Assembly (NCBI GenBank): GCA_003228195.2
Contig: QGNO01000019.1
Location: forward strand, 1-33,820
Reading direction: 5' to 3'
DNA from: Chloroflexota bacterium
Lineage (GTDB): Bacteria; Chloroflexota; Dehalococcoidia; Lucifugimonadales; QGNO01
DNA: 33,820 bases
Below are positions 16,719 through 24,746 of this stretch, one piece after another (within the stretch, counting starts at the first letter, position 1; the number at the start of each line of letters is the position of its first letter). The position numbers were made by a program, and so were the translations under genes. A model generated the notes under the pieces. The model saw nothing but the letters and a program-made list of their open reading frames with translations. It ran no database searches and was not told where the DNA came from.

Positions 16719-17229
16719 AATGCTTTCAGTGCTGGTGCTAAACTAGAACTATCAACCGCTCAAGGTGTGTAATGTTCGAAGGACTGTTGTCTTGCTAGGC
16801 TGTGGTCAAAGAAGGAGGAAGGAAGAAGGAAGGGGAGAAATGACTAAGCCAAAAAAAGAGTACAAAACCAAGATGCCTATAGGGGATATAGTTACCTGCC
16901 CTAAAGGACATTCGGAAACATACTTAGTTATGGAAGAGGCTGTTCTAAAAGAACGTGGACTTGTTCTTGGGTGCGAGGTATGTGAAGAATGGTTTACCTT
17001 CACTACCTAGACTAAAATCAAATCGAGGGACAATCTCACTTTGGATCATGTAGTGTCCAGTTGTAGAGGTGCTCCCTATATCTGGGATACCGTAGTTGTT
17101 GCTTGCATTCCCTGCAATCATCACAAAGTCGGTGCGACTCCGAAAGAGGCTGGAATGAAGCTTATAACATTTCCACGAACAGCTAGGCCAAATCCATACG
17201 CTATGCTTTACAACAGATCGCTGGAGTAG
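16719..17229 (+). pseudogene. Decayed HNH endonuclease gene (N- and C-terminal remnants)
   Basis: Two conserved ends of one HNH family are recognisable. 16719-16739 encodes MLSVLVL. After one surplus A (frameshift near 16740) and a TAG at 16744-16746 (a CAG Gln codon would fit the family) comes NYQPLKVCNVRRTVVLL (16747-16796). From about 17020 the other end reads SRDNLTLDHVV, then WDTVVVACIPCNHHK and TPKEAGMKL, with the Asp-His and CxxCN of the HNH zinc finger. It runs in the same frame as 16765 but is separated by a TAG at 17008-17010. The expected middle, including the first CxxC, is not recognisable; a zinc-ribbon ORF lies there. I judge the gene non-functional. A TTG at 17041 could still make a 62-residue stub. 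Confidence 0.72.
16840..17010 (+). CDS. Small zinc-ribbon-like protein (56 aa) inside the HNH remnant
   Basis: 56 residues from the ATG at 16840, which follows a long purine tract with several Shine-Dalgarno-like repeats (AAGGA about 9 bases before the ATG; GGGGAG nearer). The protein has CPKGH near residue 24 and CEVC near 47, four potential zinc ligands about 20 residues apart, ending EEWFTFTT. I do not know the family. The same frame is open upstream to 16747 through HNH-like sequence, so this ORF could be part of the decayed HNH reading frame, whose first CxxC might correspond to CEVC, rather than an independent gene. Confidence 0.45.
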   Translation: MTKPKKEYKTKMPIGDIVTCPKGHSETYLVMEEAVLKERGLVLGCEVCEEWFTFTT

Positions 17230-17242
17230 GGTTGGTTACAGT

Positions 17243-18286
17243 TTATCGTAAGGGCGCATACTCAGACCTAGTGGCACTAAGTCCTTCTAGAGACAGCATC
17301 AATACGTCCAAGGTGATCCTAGGGTTACTATTCTGATTTAGATACTCGATAGTTTCTATCAGTTCTTGCATGTGGTTTGCTATTTCTCTCGAAGTAAAGA
17401 ACGACTGTCTTTTTTTCAATAGTTCGCCCCAATCAAGATTGAATACTAGATCAGGATTTCCTTCAATTATCATCAGTAGGTCACGCCACCAAGAGAGCCA
17501 TAACCTGAGTGTGTCTGGCAGTTTCTTTCGGTCACGATTATGGAAACTTGAAAGTTCTTGTGAAACCTTGAATTTCTCCTCCAGATCACCATCAATAACT
17601 TTGATTAATGTATCAACCGCTTTCTGTCTGTCGCCCAGAACCGCTGGATTTCTTGCAGCTTCTAGCGCCCATCCGAGTCGTCCGTTAGAAATTTTGGCCA
17701 ACAGCTTAGCATCGGCGGCTTCCATGGCGTGACTTTTTCTTAGGAGTTCGAGCATGTCTTCTTCTGAAAGTGATTTAACTTCTAGTTTTTGGCATCGTGA
17801 AATGATAGTGGGTAGAACGGTCGCCTCGTTAGTGGCAAGGAGTAGAAAAACAACGTTGGGGGGAGGCTCCTCTAAGGTTTTTAACAAAGCGTTAGCTGCG
17901 GGCTCTGCAATACTATTTACACTGTCTATTATAAAAACCCGATAGTTGCCTTCATATGGTGCAAGATACGAAATTCGTTCCATTTCCCGTATTTGCTTGA
18001 TACTCACAACGATGTGCTGAATTCCGGTTTCCTCATCCGTTGTAGGTGCAATAATTTGAATGTCGGGATGAATCCCACTTTCTATCCGATTGCAAGGAGT
18101 GCATGATCCGCAAGGTTTGTTGTTGCTGTCGCAATTAAGCGCCTGAGCGATTTTGATGGCAGTAGCTCGTTTACCCACTTGAGGAGGCCCCACAAGTAGA
18201 TAGGCATGAGAGACTCTTCCTTGATTGAAGCTATGTTCTAGTATGCTTGATAGTTGACTTTGCCCTAGTAGGTCCCAGTTACCCAC
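17243..18286 (-). CDS. holB: DNA polymerase III subunit delta'
   Basis: 347 residues. It is the clamp-loader subunit that helps open the sliding clamp. P-loop-like GPPQVGKRATA (33-43) is followed by the four-cysteine zinc module (Cys52, 59, 62, 65 in the NCDSNNKPCG/SCTPCN region) seen in the DnaX/HolB family. IIDSVNSIAEPAANALLKTL and EEPPPNVVFLLLA follow, then SRCQKLEV. The start is GTG at 18286, directly abutting the TAG of the deacylase upstream (TAGGTG), so translation is coupled. A standalone DnaX would be expected elsewhere; the conserved Cys set and C-terminal length fit HolB more than DnaX. Confidence 0.9.
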   Translation of the reverse strand: MGNWDLLGQSQLSSILEHSFNQGRVSHAYLLVGPPQVGKRATAIKIAQALNCDSNNKPCGSCTPCNRIESGIHPDIQIIAPTTDEETGIQHIVVSIKQIREMERISYLAPYEGNYRVFIIDSVNSIAEPAANALLKTLEEPPPNVVFLLLATNEATVLPTIISRCQKLEVKSLSEEDMLELLRKSHAMEAADAKLLAKISNGRLGWALEAARNPAVLGDRQKAVDTLIKVIDGDLEEKFKVSQELSSFHNRDRKKLPDTLRLWLSWWRDLLMIIEGNPDLVFNLDWGELLKKRQSFFTSREIANHMQELIETIEYLNQNSNPRITLDVLMLSLEGLSATRSEYAPLR

Positions 18287-19867
18287 CTAGGATTTCCCAT
18301 GGCGAAGTACAGTGCCTGGGGTTGATCCATTATGTGAACCCTCATCTACGACCACCACTCCATTAACTATAACGTATGGAATTCCGAGAGGGTATTGTTT
18401 CGGATTGGTCCTAGTCGCAGGTGCTTTAATTGTCTCGGGATTAAAAATCACTATGTCGGCTTTGGCTCCGTCTCTTATAATCCCTCTTTCTCTCAATCCA
18501 AGTCTTTGAGCCGGGAAAGAGGTCATTTTTCTTATGGCCTCAGGGAGTCGCAGCTGTTTTTCAGCTCTCACAAATTCAGCTAGTACTACTGGGAAGCAAC
18601 CGTAAGTTCTTGGGCTCGGCCACTCTCCGAATAATATGGCGTCGCTTGCAATCATCCCGTATGGATGTGCAACGAATTTTGGTAAGGTTTGGGCATTGGT
18701 CCCAGGACTCACGTAAGAGATGCCGAGATTTTCATCAAGCAAAAGATCAAAAAGGGCATCTAGTGGATCCTGGTCTTTGGTTCTCCCTATTTCCGCTATA
18801 GACAACCCATCGTATATGCTGTTTTCGGGCTTTCGGAAGGCAGTTAACCACCATTCCTCAAAATTGAGTGGCCTAGTTCCTGTAAGCATATCTTTCTTGA
18901 TTTTGGCCCTTTGCTTATTAGACCTGAGGTTCATTTTTAGCTGCTCCGGTCCGCCGTCTTTGGCCCAGTTAGGCAACTCGATTAGGATTCTGGTTCCTGA
19001 GTATATGTAAGTGTAGCAATCAAAGGTGACGTCTAAGCCCTCATCTCGTGAATTTTCAACAAGGCTGATATAGTCAAAATGTGTACCTGTGCCCTGAGCT
19101 GTTTGTCTGTAATGGGTCAAATGGACAGGTACGCCACTGCCTCTACCTATGTCTACGGCCTCTTCAAATGGCGCCATGTGGGATTTTTTTCGAAGTTCTC
19201 CCCTAGTGTGGGTATGGTAGAACCCCCCCATGTTTGCAACAACTTTGCTTAATTCTATTAGTTCATTTGTATCTGCGAACGAACCAGGTGGGTAATCTAA
19301 TCCGGTCGACATTCCGAAGGATCCTTCTTCCATTGTTTCTCTTAGAATTGCCTTCATGTCTTCCATATCTTGTTTTGTCGCGGGTTTGTTGTACCAACCC
19401 ATAGACCAAATCCTAATGGGGGAGTTGCCGACTATAAAGGCTATATTAGGGGACACACTTTTCTCATACATCGAAAGAAAGTCGTCAACCCTCCGCCAGT
19501 CTCGACCAACAGGCATTACGTCGTTCAAACCAGAATCCAACTCGACGAAAGCTTCTAGATCTTCTCTGGTTTTGAACGGTGCTGCTGAGTTGCCGTCTAT
19601 GCCTATCAGTTCTGTTGTGACCCCTTGTCTTATCTTCGGCTCATTATTGGGTTCGCGGAGCATTGTGAGCCCTCCATGTGAGTGAAGGTCAATGAATCCT
19701 GGGCTCACTACGTGGTTCGTAGCATCTATGACTCGTTGGGCTTGTATATGACTCGTATCACCTCTGACTATCTTTAACGCGTCCCCTTCAACTACTACTG
19801 ATCCGTAGTAGCCAGGATTTCCGGTGCCATCCAAAATTAAGCCATTCTTGATTAAAAGGTTAACCAT
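18287..19867 (-). CDS. N-acyl-D-amino-acid deacylase (D-aminoacylase family amidohydrolase)
   Basis: 526 residues, family-typical length. It hydrolyses N-acyl-D-amino acids to the D-amino acid and a carboxylate in the cytoplasm. Metal-binding SPGFIDLHSHGG near residue 57-68 (HxH), then STGLDYPPGSFAD near 195, HTHTRGE near 218 and GMIASDAILFGEWPSPR with the metal Asp near 405, followed by TYGCFPVVLAEF and RLGLRERGIIRDGAKADIV. ATG with a clear GGGAGG Shine-Dalgarno. The preferred acyl-D-amino acid is not readable; dihydroorotase-like or dipeptidase-like cousins are possible but less likely given the SxGLxYPPG signature. It abuts holB. Confidence 0.88.
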   Translation of the reverse strand: MVNLLIKNGLILDGTGNPGYYGSVVVEGDALKIVRGDTSHIQAQRVIDATNHVVSPGFIDLHSHGGLTMLREPNNEPKIRQGVTTELIGIDGNSAAPFKTREDLEAFVELDSGLNDVMPVGRDWRRVDDFLSMYEKSVSPNIAFIVGNSPIRIWSMGWYNKPATKQDMEDMKAILRETMEEGSFGMSTGLDYPPGSFADTNELIELSKVVANMGGFYHTHTRGELRKKSHMAPFEEAVDIGRGSGVPVHLTHYRQTAQGTGTHFDYISLVENSRDEGLDVTFDCYTYIYSGTRILIELPNWAKDGGPEQLKMNLRSNKQRAKIKKDMLTGTRPLNFEEWWLTAFRKPENSIYDGLSIAEIGRTKDQDPLDALFDLLLDENLGISYVSPGTNAQTLPKFVAHPYGMIASDAILFGEWPSPRTYGCFPVVLAEFVRAEKQLRLPEAIRKMTSFPAQRLGLRERGIIRDGAKADIVIFNPETIKAPATRTNPKQYPLGIPYVIVNGVVVVDEGSHNGSTPGTVLRHGKS

Positions 19868-20022
19868 ACTAAAGCCTCCCTATGTACGTACAAAACGCAT
19901 CATAGTACTGGCAGGCTTATCGGGCAATAGTTTTAACGGTGCCTTTGGTAAAAGCTGTTTATGGTGCCAGGTGTCGCTTGCCGAATTCCGTGGAACAGTA
20001 GATAAGACTTGTGGTTATGTCT

Positions 20023-20709
20023 TTACGTTTCCTTAACGTCTTTTGAATTTGCTTGATCACTGTTTTCATTTTCCGTGCCTTGGGAACCCTGATTTTGATT
20101 AGCTACAAGCCAATTTTGTAGCCAGCGTCGATATTCATCTAGGGCTGGAGGAGACACATAAAATACTTCCATATCTGTGGGAAATTGTACCTGATGACGT
20201 TCGTTAATTAATAAAATGCCTATCTGGTCATTCCCGAGAGATTCGTTAATATGATTGCTTATATAGGCATATCGATTCTTCAGATTTTCTAGATACAGCT
20301 CTTGTAGCATGTTGGCAATTTTATTGCTTACCAGAGGGATCATTAGGCACCTCTGCAGATCTACAAGTTCCAACAATATGTCCTCATTTTCAGTTGCTTC
20401 TAAGGAGGCCTGGTTTTGACGTTTTGAAATTGCGAATTTGTATGAACGTTCGTTCATTGATTTCAATTTAGATAGCCCAACATCACCATTTTCAGTAAGA
20501 TTTTCATGATAAATGTGTGTAATAGCGCCTATTTGAGTCTCGAGTGATTTCACTTGCGATTGCATTTGCACCCAATATTTCTGCAGAAGCAATTCGCCTT
20601 CTTTAGGTTGATTGGGGAAGTGGTGAACCAAGGGCACAAGCAATAACTTGCGTTTATTTTGGAATGTACTCGCGTACGGCCTTTCTACTTTGCCTAACTT
20701 TGCTGCCAT
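20023..20709 (-). CDS. Hypothetical protein (228 aa)
   Basis: Not recognised. The start is ATG, two bases after the lysA stop, so it is co-transcribed and coupled with lysA. Features: a Lys/Arg-rich N-terminus, a mostly helical central part (QSQVKSLETQIGAITHIYHE, ATENEDILLELVDLQRCLMI, ANMLQELYLENL), then HHINESL-like and IGILLINERHQVQFP with VFYVSPPALDEYRRWLQNW. The C-terminal ~25 residues are a low-complexity Gln/Asn/Ser-rich tail (NQNQGSQGTENENSDQAN). No signal peptide or membrane segment. The short, strand-turn IGILLINERHQVQFP is the most conserved-looking part. Function unknown. Confidence 0.75.
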   Translation of the reverse strand: MAAKLGKVERPYASTFQNKRKLLLVPLVHHFPNQPKEGELLLQKYWVQMQSQVKSLETQIGAITHIYHENLTENGDVGLSKLKSMNERSYKFAISKRQNQASLEATENEDILLELVDLQRCLMIPLVSNKIANMLQELYLENLKNRYAYISNHINESLGNDQIGILLINERHQVQFPTDMEVFYVSPPALDEYRRWLQNWLVANQNQGSQGTENENSDQANSKDVKET

Positions 20710-20711
20710 TG

Positions 20712-22028
20712 TTAGATCACGTCGAATGCCATCAGGTCCTCGTAGGTTTCACGACGACGGATTACACGACTAGATCCGTCCTTCACTAACACCACACATG
20801 GCCTGGGGGACATGTTGTAGTTGCTGGACATTGGGATGCAATAGGCTCCCGTCGCAGGGATGGCTATGATGTCACCTGGCTCGGTTGGTGCTAGGTTGAC
20901 GTCGTTTATTAAGATATCACCCGACTCGCAATATTTCCCGGCAATTGTTACCTTGTCAGAAGAGGTGGTCTTCATTTTGTTGGCTACTACGGCTTCGTAG
21001 GAAGCTTGATAAAGGGCGGGTCTAATGTTGTCTCCCATTCCGCCATCCACGCTCAGGTAAGTTCTAATTCCAGATATGACCTTGCGTGCTCCGGTTGTGT
21101 ATGCAGCAACGCCCGCTGGGCCAATTATTGAGCGCCCTGGTTCAATCAACAATTTGGGGTGCTCTAGCTTTAAATCTTCGCATGTGCTTAGTACTTCAGA
21201 TGTTATAGCAGAAGCAAATTCGGTAATTGAAGGTGGGCTGTCATCTTTTGTGTAAGCTATTCCAAAACCGCCACCAGGACTGAACTCGTATAAAGTCAGT
21301 CCCTTATCTCGCATGTCTGATGCAAATTTTATCGCGACGCGTATCGCCTTTTTATACGGGTCAAGCTCGAAAAGTTGGGAGCCTATATGGCAATGTAATC
21401 CCATTAAGTTCAAATGAGGGGATGAGGTTACTTTCTTGACAGCAAGCGCAGCGTCCCCTGTGCCGATTGCGAACCCAAACTTGCTATCTAAGATCCCTGT
21501 GGAGATGTAGCTATGAGTATGGGGGTCCACAGCTGGAGACACCCGTATTAACACATCCTGCGTTTTGTTAGTTTGGTAACCAATCTCCTCAAGCAAATCA
21601 ATTTCATAAAAACTATCTATTATTATGCGGCCGATTCCCAGACTTACTGCTTCGGTTAATTCCTGTCTACTTTTGTTATTCCCGTGGAAGTAAATGTTTT
21701 TTGAAGGAGCTCCACCTGCGCTTGCCAACGCCAATTCCCCGCCAGAGACTACGTCCAGCCCCAACTTTTCATCAACGATGATTTTGGTGATTGCCAAGTT
21801 GGCAAAAGCTTTGGAGCCGTAAATAATTTGGCTGTCAGGATAAAGTTCCTTGAATGCGACTCGAAAACTCGTGCACCTATTCCGCACCGTGTCTTCATCT
21901 ATTATGTAAAGAGGAGTGCCGTATTTTGAAGCGAGGTCCGTGACATTACAGCCTCCAATAACGAGATGTCCCTTGTCGTTAATCGTTGTAGTGTCAGGGA
22001 AAACGTGTTTAGCTGGGAAATTTAACAT
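20712..22028 (-). CDS. lysA: Diaminopimelate decarboxylase
   Basis: 438 residues. It catalyses the last step of lysine synthesis, meso-diaminopimelate to lysine, with PLP. PLP lysine in YGSKAFAN (about 78), GLHCHIGSQ with the barrel His (about 205), SPGGGFGI (about 250), IEPGRSIIGPAG (about 305) and the substrate/dimer motif YCESGDIL (Cys-Glu-Ser) near 365. All residues of a functional LysA are present. It is transcribed divergently from proB over a 110-base region. No lysine riboswitch fits in that short leader. Confidence 0.97.
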   Translation of the reverse strand: MLNFPAKHVFPDTTTINDKGHLVIGGCNVTDLASKYGTPLYIIDEDTVRNRCTSFRVAFKELYPDSQIIYGSKAFANLAITKIIVDEKLGLDVVSGGELALASAGGAPSKNIYFHGNNKSRQELTEAVSLGIGRIIIDSFYEIDLLEEIGYQTNKTQDVLIRVSPAVDPHTHSYISTGILDSKFGFAIGTGDAALAVKKVTSSPHLNLMGLHCHIGSQLFELDPYKKAIRVAIKFASDMRDKGLTLYEFSPGGGFGIAYTKDDSPPSITEFASAITSEVLSTCEDLKLEHPKLLIEPGRSIIGPAGVAAYTTGARKVISGIRTYLSVDGGMGDNIRPALYQASYEAVVANKMKTTSSDKVTIAGKYCESGDILINDVNLAPTEPGDIIAIPATGAYCIPMSSNYNMSPRPCVVLVKDGSSRVIRRRETYEDLMAFDVI

Positions 22029-22101
22029 GGGATGTTTATGTTACGTACAGGCAGTTTGAGTGTCAATGTGGCCTCTTCTTTCGTCTGTAATGTCTAGGGG
22101 T

Positions 22102-22107
22102 TATAAT
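22102..22107 (+). promoter_or_regulatory. Possible -10 element for proB
   Basis: A perfect TATAAT sits 31 bases before the proB ATG in the lysA/proB divergent region. No good -35 match is seen 17 bases upstream, so the call is weak. Confidence 0.4.
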
Positions 22108-22138
22108 TCGGCAATTAAATGTTTTAGGAAGATCCCAA

Positions 22139-23296
22139 ATGGTGAGAAAAGTTTCAAAAAATGCAAATCAATCGATTGAAGGCAAGCGCCGGATAGTTGT
22201 TAAGGCTGGAACGAATGTTTTGACTGGTGGATCAGAGACTATTGACTTACGGGTTATGAAGCCATTAGTTGATCAAATTTCCAGACTTAAGCATGAGGGA
22301 AACGAAATTTTGATTGTGACCTCTGGGGCTGTTGCAGCAGGGCGGGAAGTTTTGGGCAATCCAGAACCTCGTCGCGATATTCCATATCGGCAAATGCTTG
22401 CTGCAGTTGGGCAAAGTCGCCTTATGCACACATATCAGGAGATGTTTTCGGAGCATGAGTTAATATTGGCTCAAGCTCTGCTCACCCGAAACGATATTGA
22501 TGACTGGCAAGGGTATCTTAATGTCAGAGACACGCTACTCTCTCTTTTAAGCATGGGAGTAATCCCCATTATCAATGAGAATGATGTCGTAAATACGGAG
22601 GAGCTTGGGGCTGAGATTTTTGGTGACAATGATACGTTATCTGCACTTGTTTCTAACCTAGTTGATGCTGACCTTCTTATCATGTTGACAGATATTGATG
22701 GACTTTATACTTCTGACCCTAGGATCGATGAGAGTGCAGAGTTCATACCTTTAGTAAACGAGAAGAATGTTAGCCAAATAGTGGACATATTGGGCAGCAA
22801 GGAAACCTTGCACTCTTGGAGTCGCGGTGGTATTAAAACCAAGATTGAGGCTGCTATGTTGGCGACGAAATGGGGTGTGGAGGTAGTAATAGCAAGTGGG
22901 TTACACCCTGATGTCTTGTACAGAGTTGTTAATGGTGATTCTGAAGGGACCATTTTCAAGTCATCTGCCAATAAGATGGAAAGTAGGAAGCGTTGGTTTC
23001 TAAGCGGCGTGTCTACTAAGGGTAAGATCATAGTCGATGGAGGGGCTGCCAAGGCCTTGAAAAGAACTGGTAGCCTCCTTCCTGTCGGTGTTCAAGAAGT
23101 ACAGGGTGACTTTCAACGCCGCGATGTTGTGCTTATAGTTGATAACCAGGGACAAAATGTAGCTTACGGAATAACCAACTATTCGGCCCGAGATGTTGAC
23201 TTGATAAAGGGCCTTCGCTCAAGCGGAATTGAAGATAAGCTAGGGCATGAATATGGGGCAGAAGTTGTACATAGAAACAACTTGGTAATGTTATAG
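22139..23296 (+). CDS. proB: Glutamate 5-kinase
   Basis: 385 residues. It phosphorylates L-glutamate to gamma-glutamyl phosphate, the first and feedback-controlled step of proline synthesis. The amino-acid kinase domain spans about 17-270 (VVKAGTNVL, VTSGAVAAGREVL, INENDVV, FGDNDTLSALV, LTDIDGLYTSDPR, GGIKTKIEAA), and a PUA domain is at about 295-370 (GKIIVDGGAAKALK, DVVLIVDNQGQNVAYGITNY). An AGGAAG Shine-Dalgarno precedes the ATG. proA follows after 55 bases, the classic pair. Confidence 0.97.
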   Translation: MVRKVSKNANQSIEGKRRIVVKAGTNVLTGGSETIDLRVMKPLVDQISRLKHEGNEILIVTSGAVAAGREVLGNPEPRRDIPYRQMLAAVGQSRLMHTYQEMFSEHELILAQALLTRNDIDDWQGYLNVRDTLLSLLSMGVIPIINENDVVNTEELGAEIFGDNDTLSALVSNLVDADLLIMLTDIDGLYTSDPRIDESAEFIPLVNEKNVSQIVDILGSKETLHSWSRGGIKTKIEAAMLATKWGVEVVIASGLHPDVLYRVVNGDSEGTIFKSSANKMESRKRWFLSGVSTKGKIIVDGGAAKALKRTGSLLPVGVQEVQGDFQRRDVVLIVDNQGQNVAYGITNYSARDVDLIKGLRSSGIEDKLGHEYGAEVVHRNNLVML

Positions 23297-23351
23297 GCGG
23301 TGTAGCAGTGCTAGACTGCTTAACAAGTAACTTTTAAAAAAGAATACATAA

Positions 23352-24632
23352 ATGAATTCAAGGAAACTATCAGAACAGATTAACACTCTAGGCCATGAGG
23401 CGAGAGTTGCCTCTAGATTGTTGGCGAAATCATCTACCGAAGCTAAGAATCAAGCGCTCCTGAATATTTCGGAGGCGCTTCTTTCCAAGCGAGATATGAT
23501 ATTGGAATCTAACAGATTGGATTATGAAGCGGCTTTGGAAAAAGACCCTAATCCAGTCAACGCCGATAGGTTAATGCTTAATGCCGAAAGACTTGCTGAC
23601 ATGGCGGATGGAGTTAGGAAGATCGTTAGTCTTAATGATCCTATAGGGGAAGAATTTGACGAAACGACGTTGGAGAACGGGCTCAGTTTGAAGAAACGCA
23701 GGGTGCCTTTGGGGATAATTGGAGTCATATATGAAAGCCGTCCCAACGTCACAGTTGAGATTGCATCTCTTTGTCTAAAAACTGGTAACGCTACCATCCT
23801 ACGGGGTGGCAGTGAAGCGTTGAACTCAAATAAAGCTTTGGTTGTGTGTATAAAGGATGCTATAAGGGATGCTGGTTTACCAAGTGAATCGGTTCAGTTC
23901 ATCGAAAGTACGGATCGGGTAGCGGTAAACCACATGCTTAATATGCGGGAATACATAGACCTTTTAATTCCAAGAGGAAGCGAAAGCTTGGTTCGACTTG
24001 TTGCGGAGAAGGCAACTATGCCAGCAATTACAGGAGGAGTAGGCGTGAGCCATACTTATATCGACTCCGATGCGGATTTAGAGAAAGCGTTAGCGATCGC
24101 TTTCAATGCGAAAGTACAGCGCCCTTCTGTTTGCAATGCTTTGGACACGCTCTTAGTTCACTCTGCTGTTGCTTCAGAGTATCTTCCCAGATTGGCAGAG
24201 ATGTGGATACAGTCTGGTGTAACTTTGCACATTGATGAAAGGGCTATGAATGTTTTGGGATCGCTTCAAGGCCCGAGTATTGTCGCAGCGAAAGATGAGG
24301 ATTGGGGACGCGAATATTTGTCTTTGGACGCTGCTGTCAAAGTTGTTGACTCCTTAGACGACGCTATGTTTCACATTGAGACGTACGGATCTGCGCACTC
24401 TGAAGCGATAGTTACGGAGTCTGACAAGGCCGCTAATCGTTTTCTTGATGAGATCGACGCAGCGGTAGTTTTTGTTAACGCCAGTACCAGGTTTACCGAT
24501 GGTGGTGAGTTTGGATTTGGGGCTGAAGTTGCTATTAGCACTGATAAAATCCATGCTCGAGGCCCTATGGGGCTCAAGGAGATCACTTCTTATAAGTGGA
24601 CGGTAGTCGGGACTGGCCAGGTGAGGTTATAG
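23352..24632 (+). CDS. proA: Gamma-glutamyl phosphate reductase
   Basis: 426 residues. It reduces gamma-glutamyl phosphate to glutamate-5-semialdehyde with NADPH. PLGIIGVIYESRPNVTVE for cofactor/substrate contact, LRGGSEALNSNKAL, catalytic Cys261 in PSVCNALDTLL and the C-terminal TDGGEFGFGAEVAIST and ARGPMGLKEITSYKW. All family hallmarks are intact. It lies directly after proB on the same strand, so the two form a proline operon. A proC gene is not in the window. Confidence 0.97.
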   Translation: MNSRKLSEQINTLGHEARVASRLLAKSSTEAKNQALLNISEALLSKRDMILESNRLDYEAALEKDPNPVNADRLMLNAERLADMADGVRKIVSLNDPIGEEFDETTLENGLSLKKRRVPLGIIGVIYESRPNVTVEIASLCLKTGNATILRGGSEALNSNKALVVCIKDAIRDAGLPSESVQFIESTDRVAVNHMLNMREYIDLLIPRGSESLVRLVAEKATMPAITGGVGVSHTYIDSDADLEKALAIAFNAKVQRPSVCNALDTLLVHSAVASEYLPRLAEMWIQSGVTLHIDERAMNVLGSLQGPSIVAAKDEDWGREYLSLDAAVKVVDSLDDAMFHIETYGSAHSEAIVTESDKAANRFLDEIDAAVVFVNASTRFTDGGEFGFGAEVAISTDKIHARGPMGLKEITSYKWTVVGTGQVRL

Positions 24633-24746
24633 GCAAATCCTAGATTTTGTTTCCGATCCTTGGGATCGTAGTAATGGCCAGACCTAGCGTCTTAGCTGTG
24701 AGACATTTGGGATAAATGAATCGTCGTTTGAGTAGGAGGCACAACC

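Noticed and set aside
16719-16772. Tiny frame of 17 codons starting MLSVLVL
   Set aside because: It is the frameshifted N-terminus of the HNH remnant, not a separate peptide gene.
22029-22138. Lysine riboswitch in the lysA leader
   Set aside because: The 110-base divergent region is shorter than the lysine riboswitch and shows no paired core.
24653-24669. Short hairpin CGATCC/GGATCG after proA
   Set aside because: A six-bp stem with no T tract; insufficient for a terminator call.
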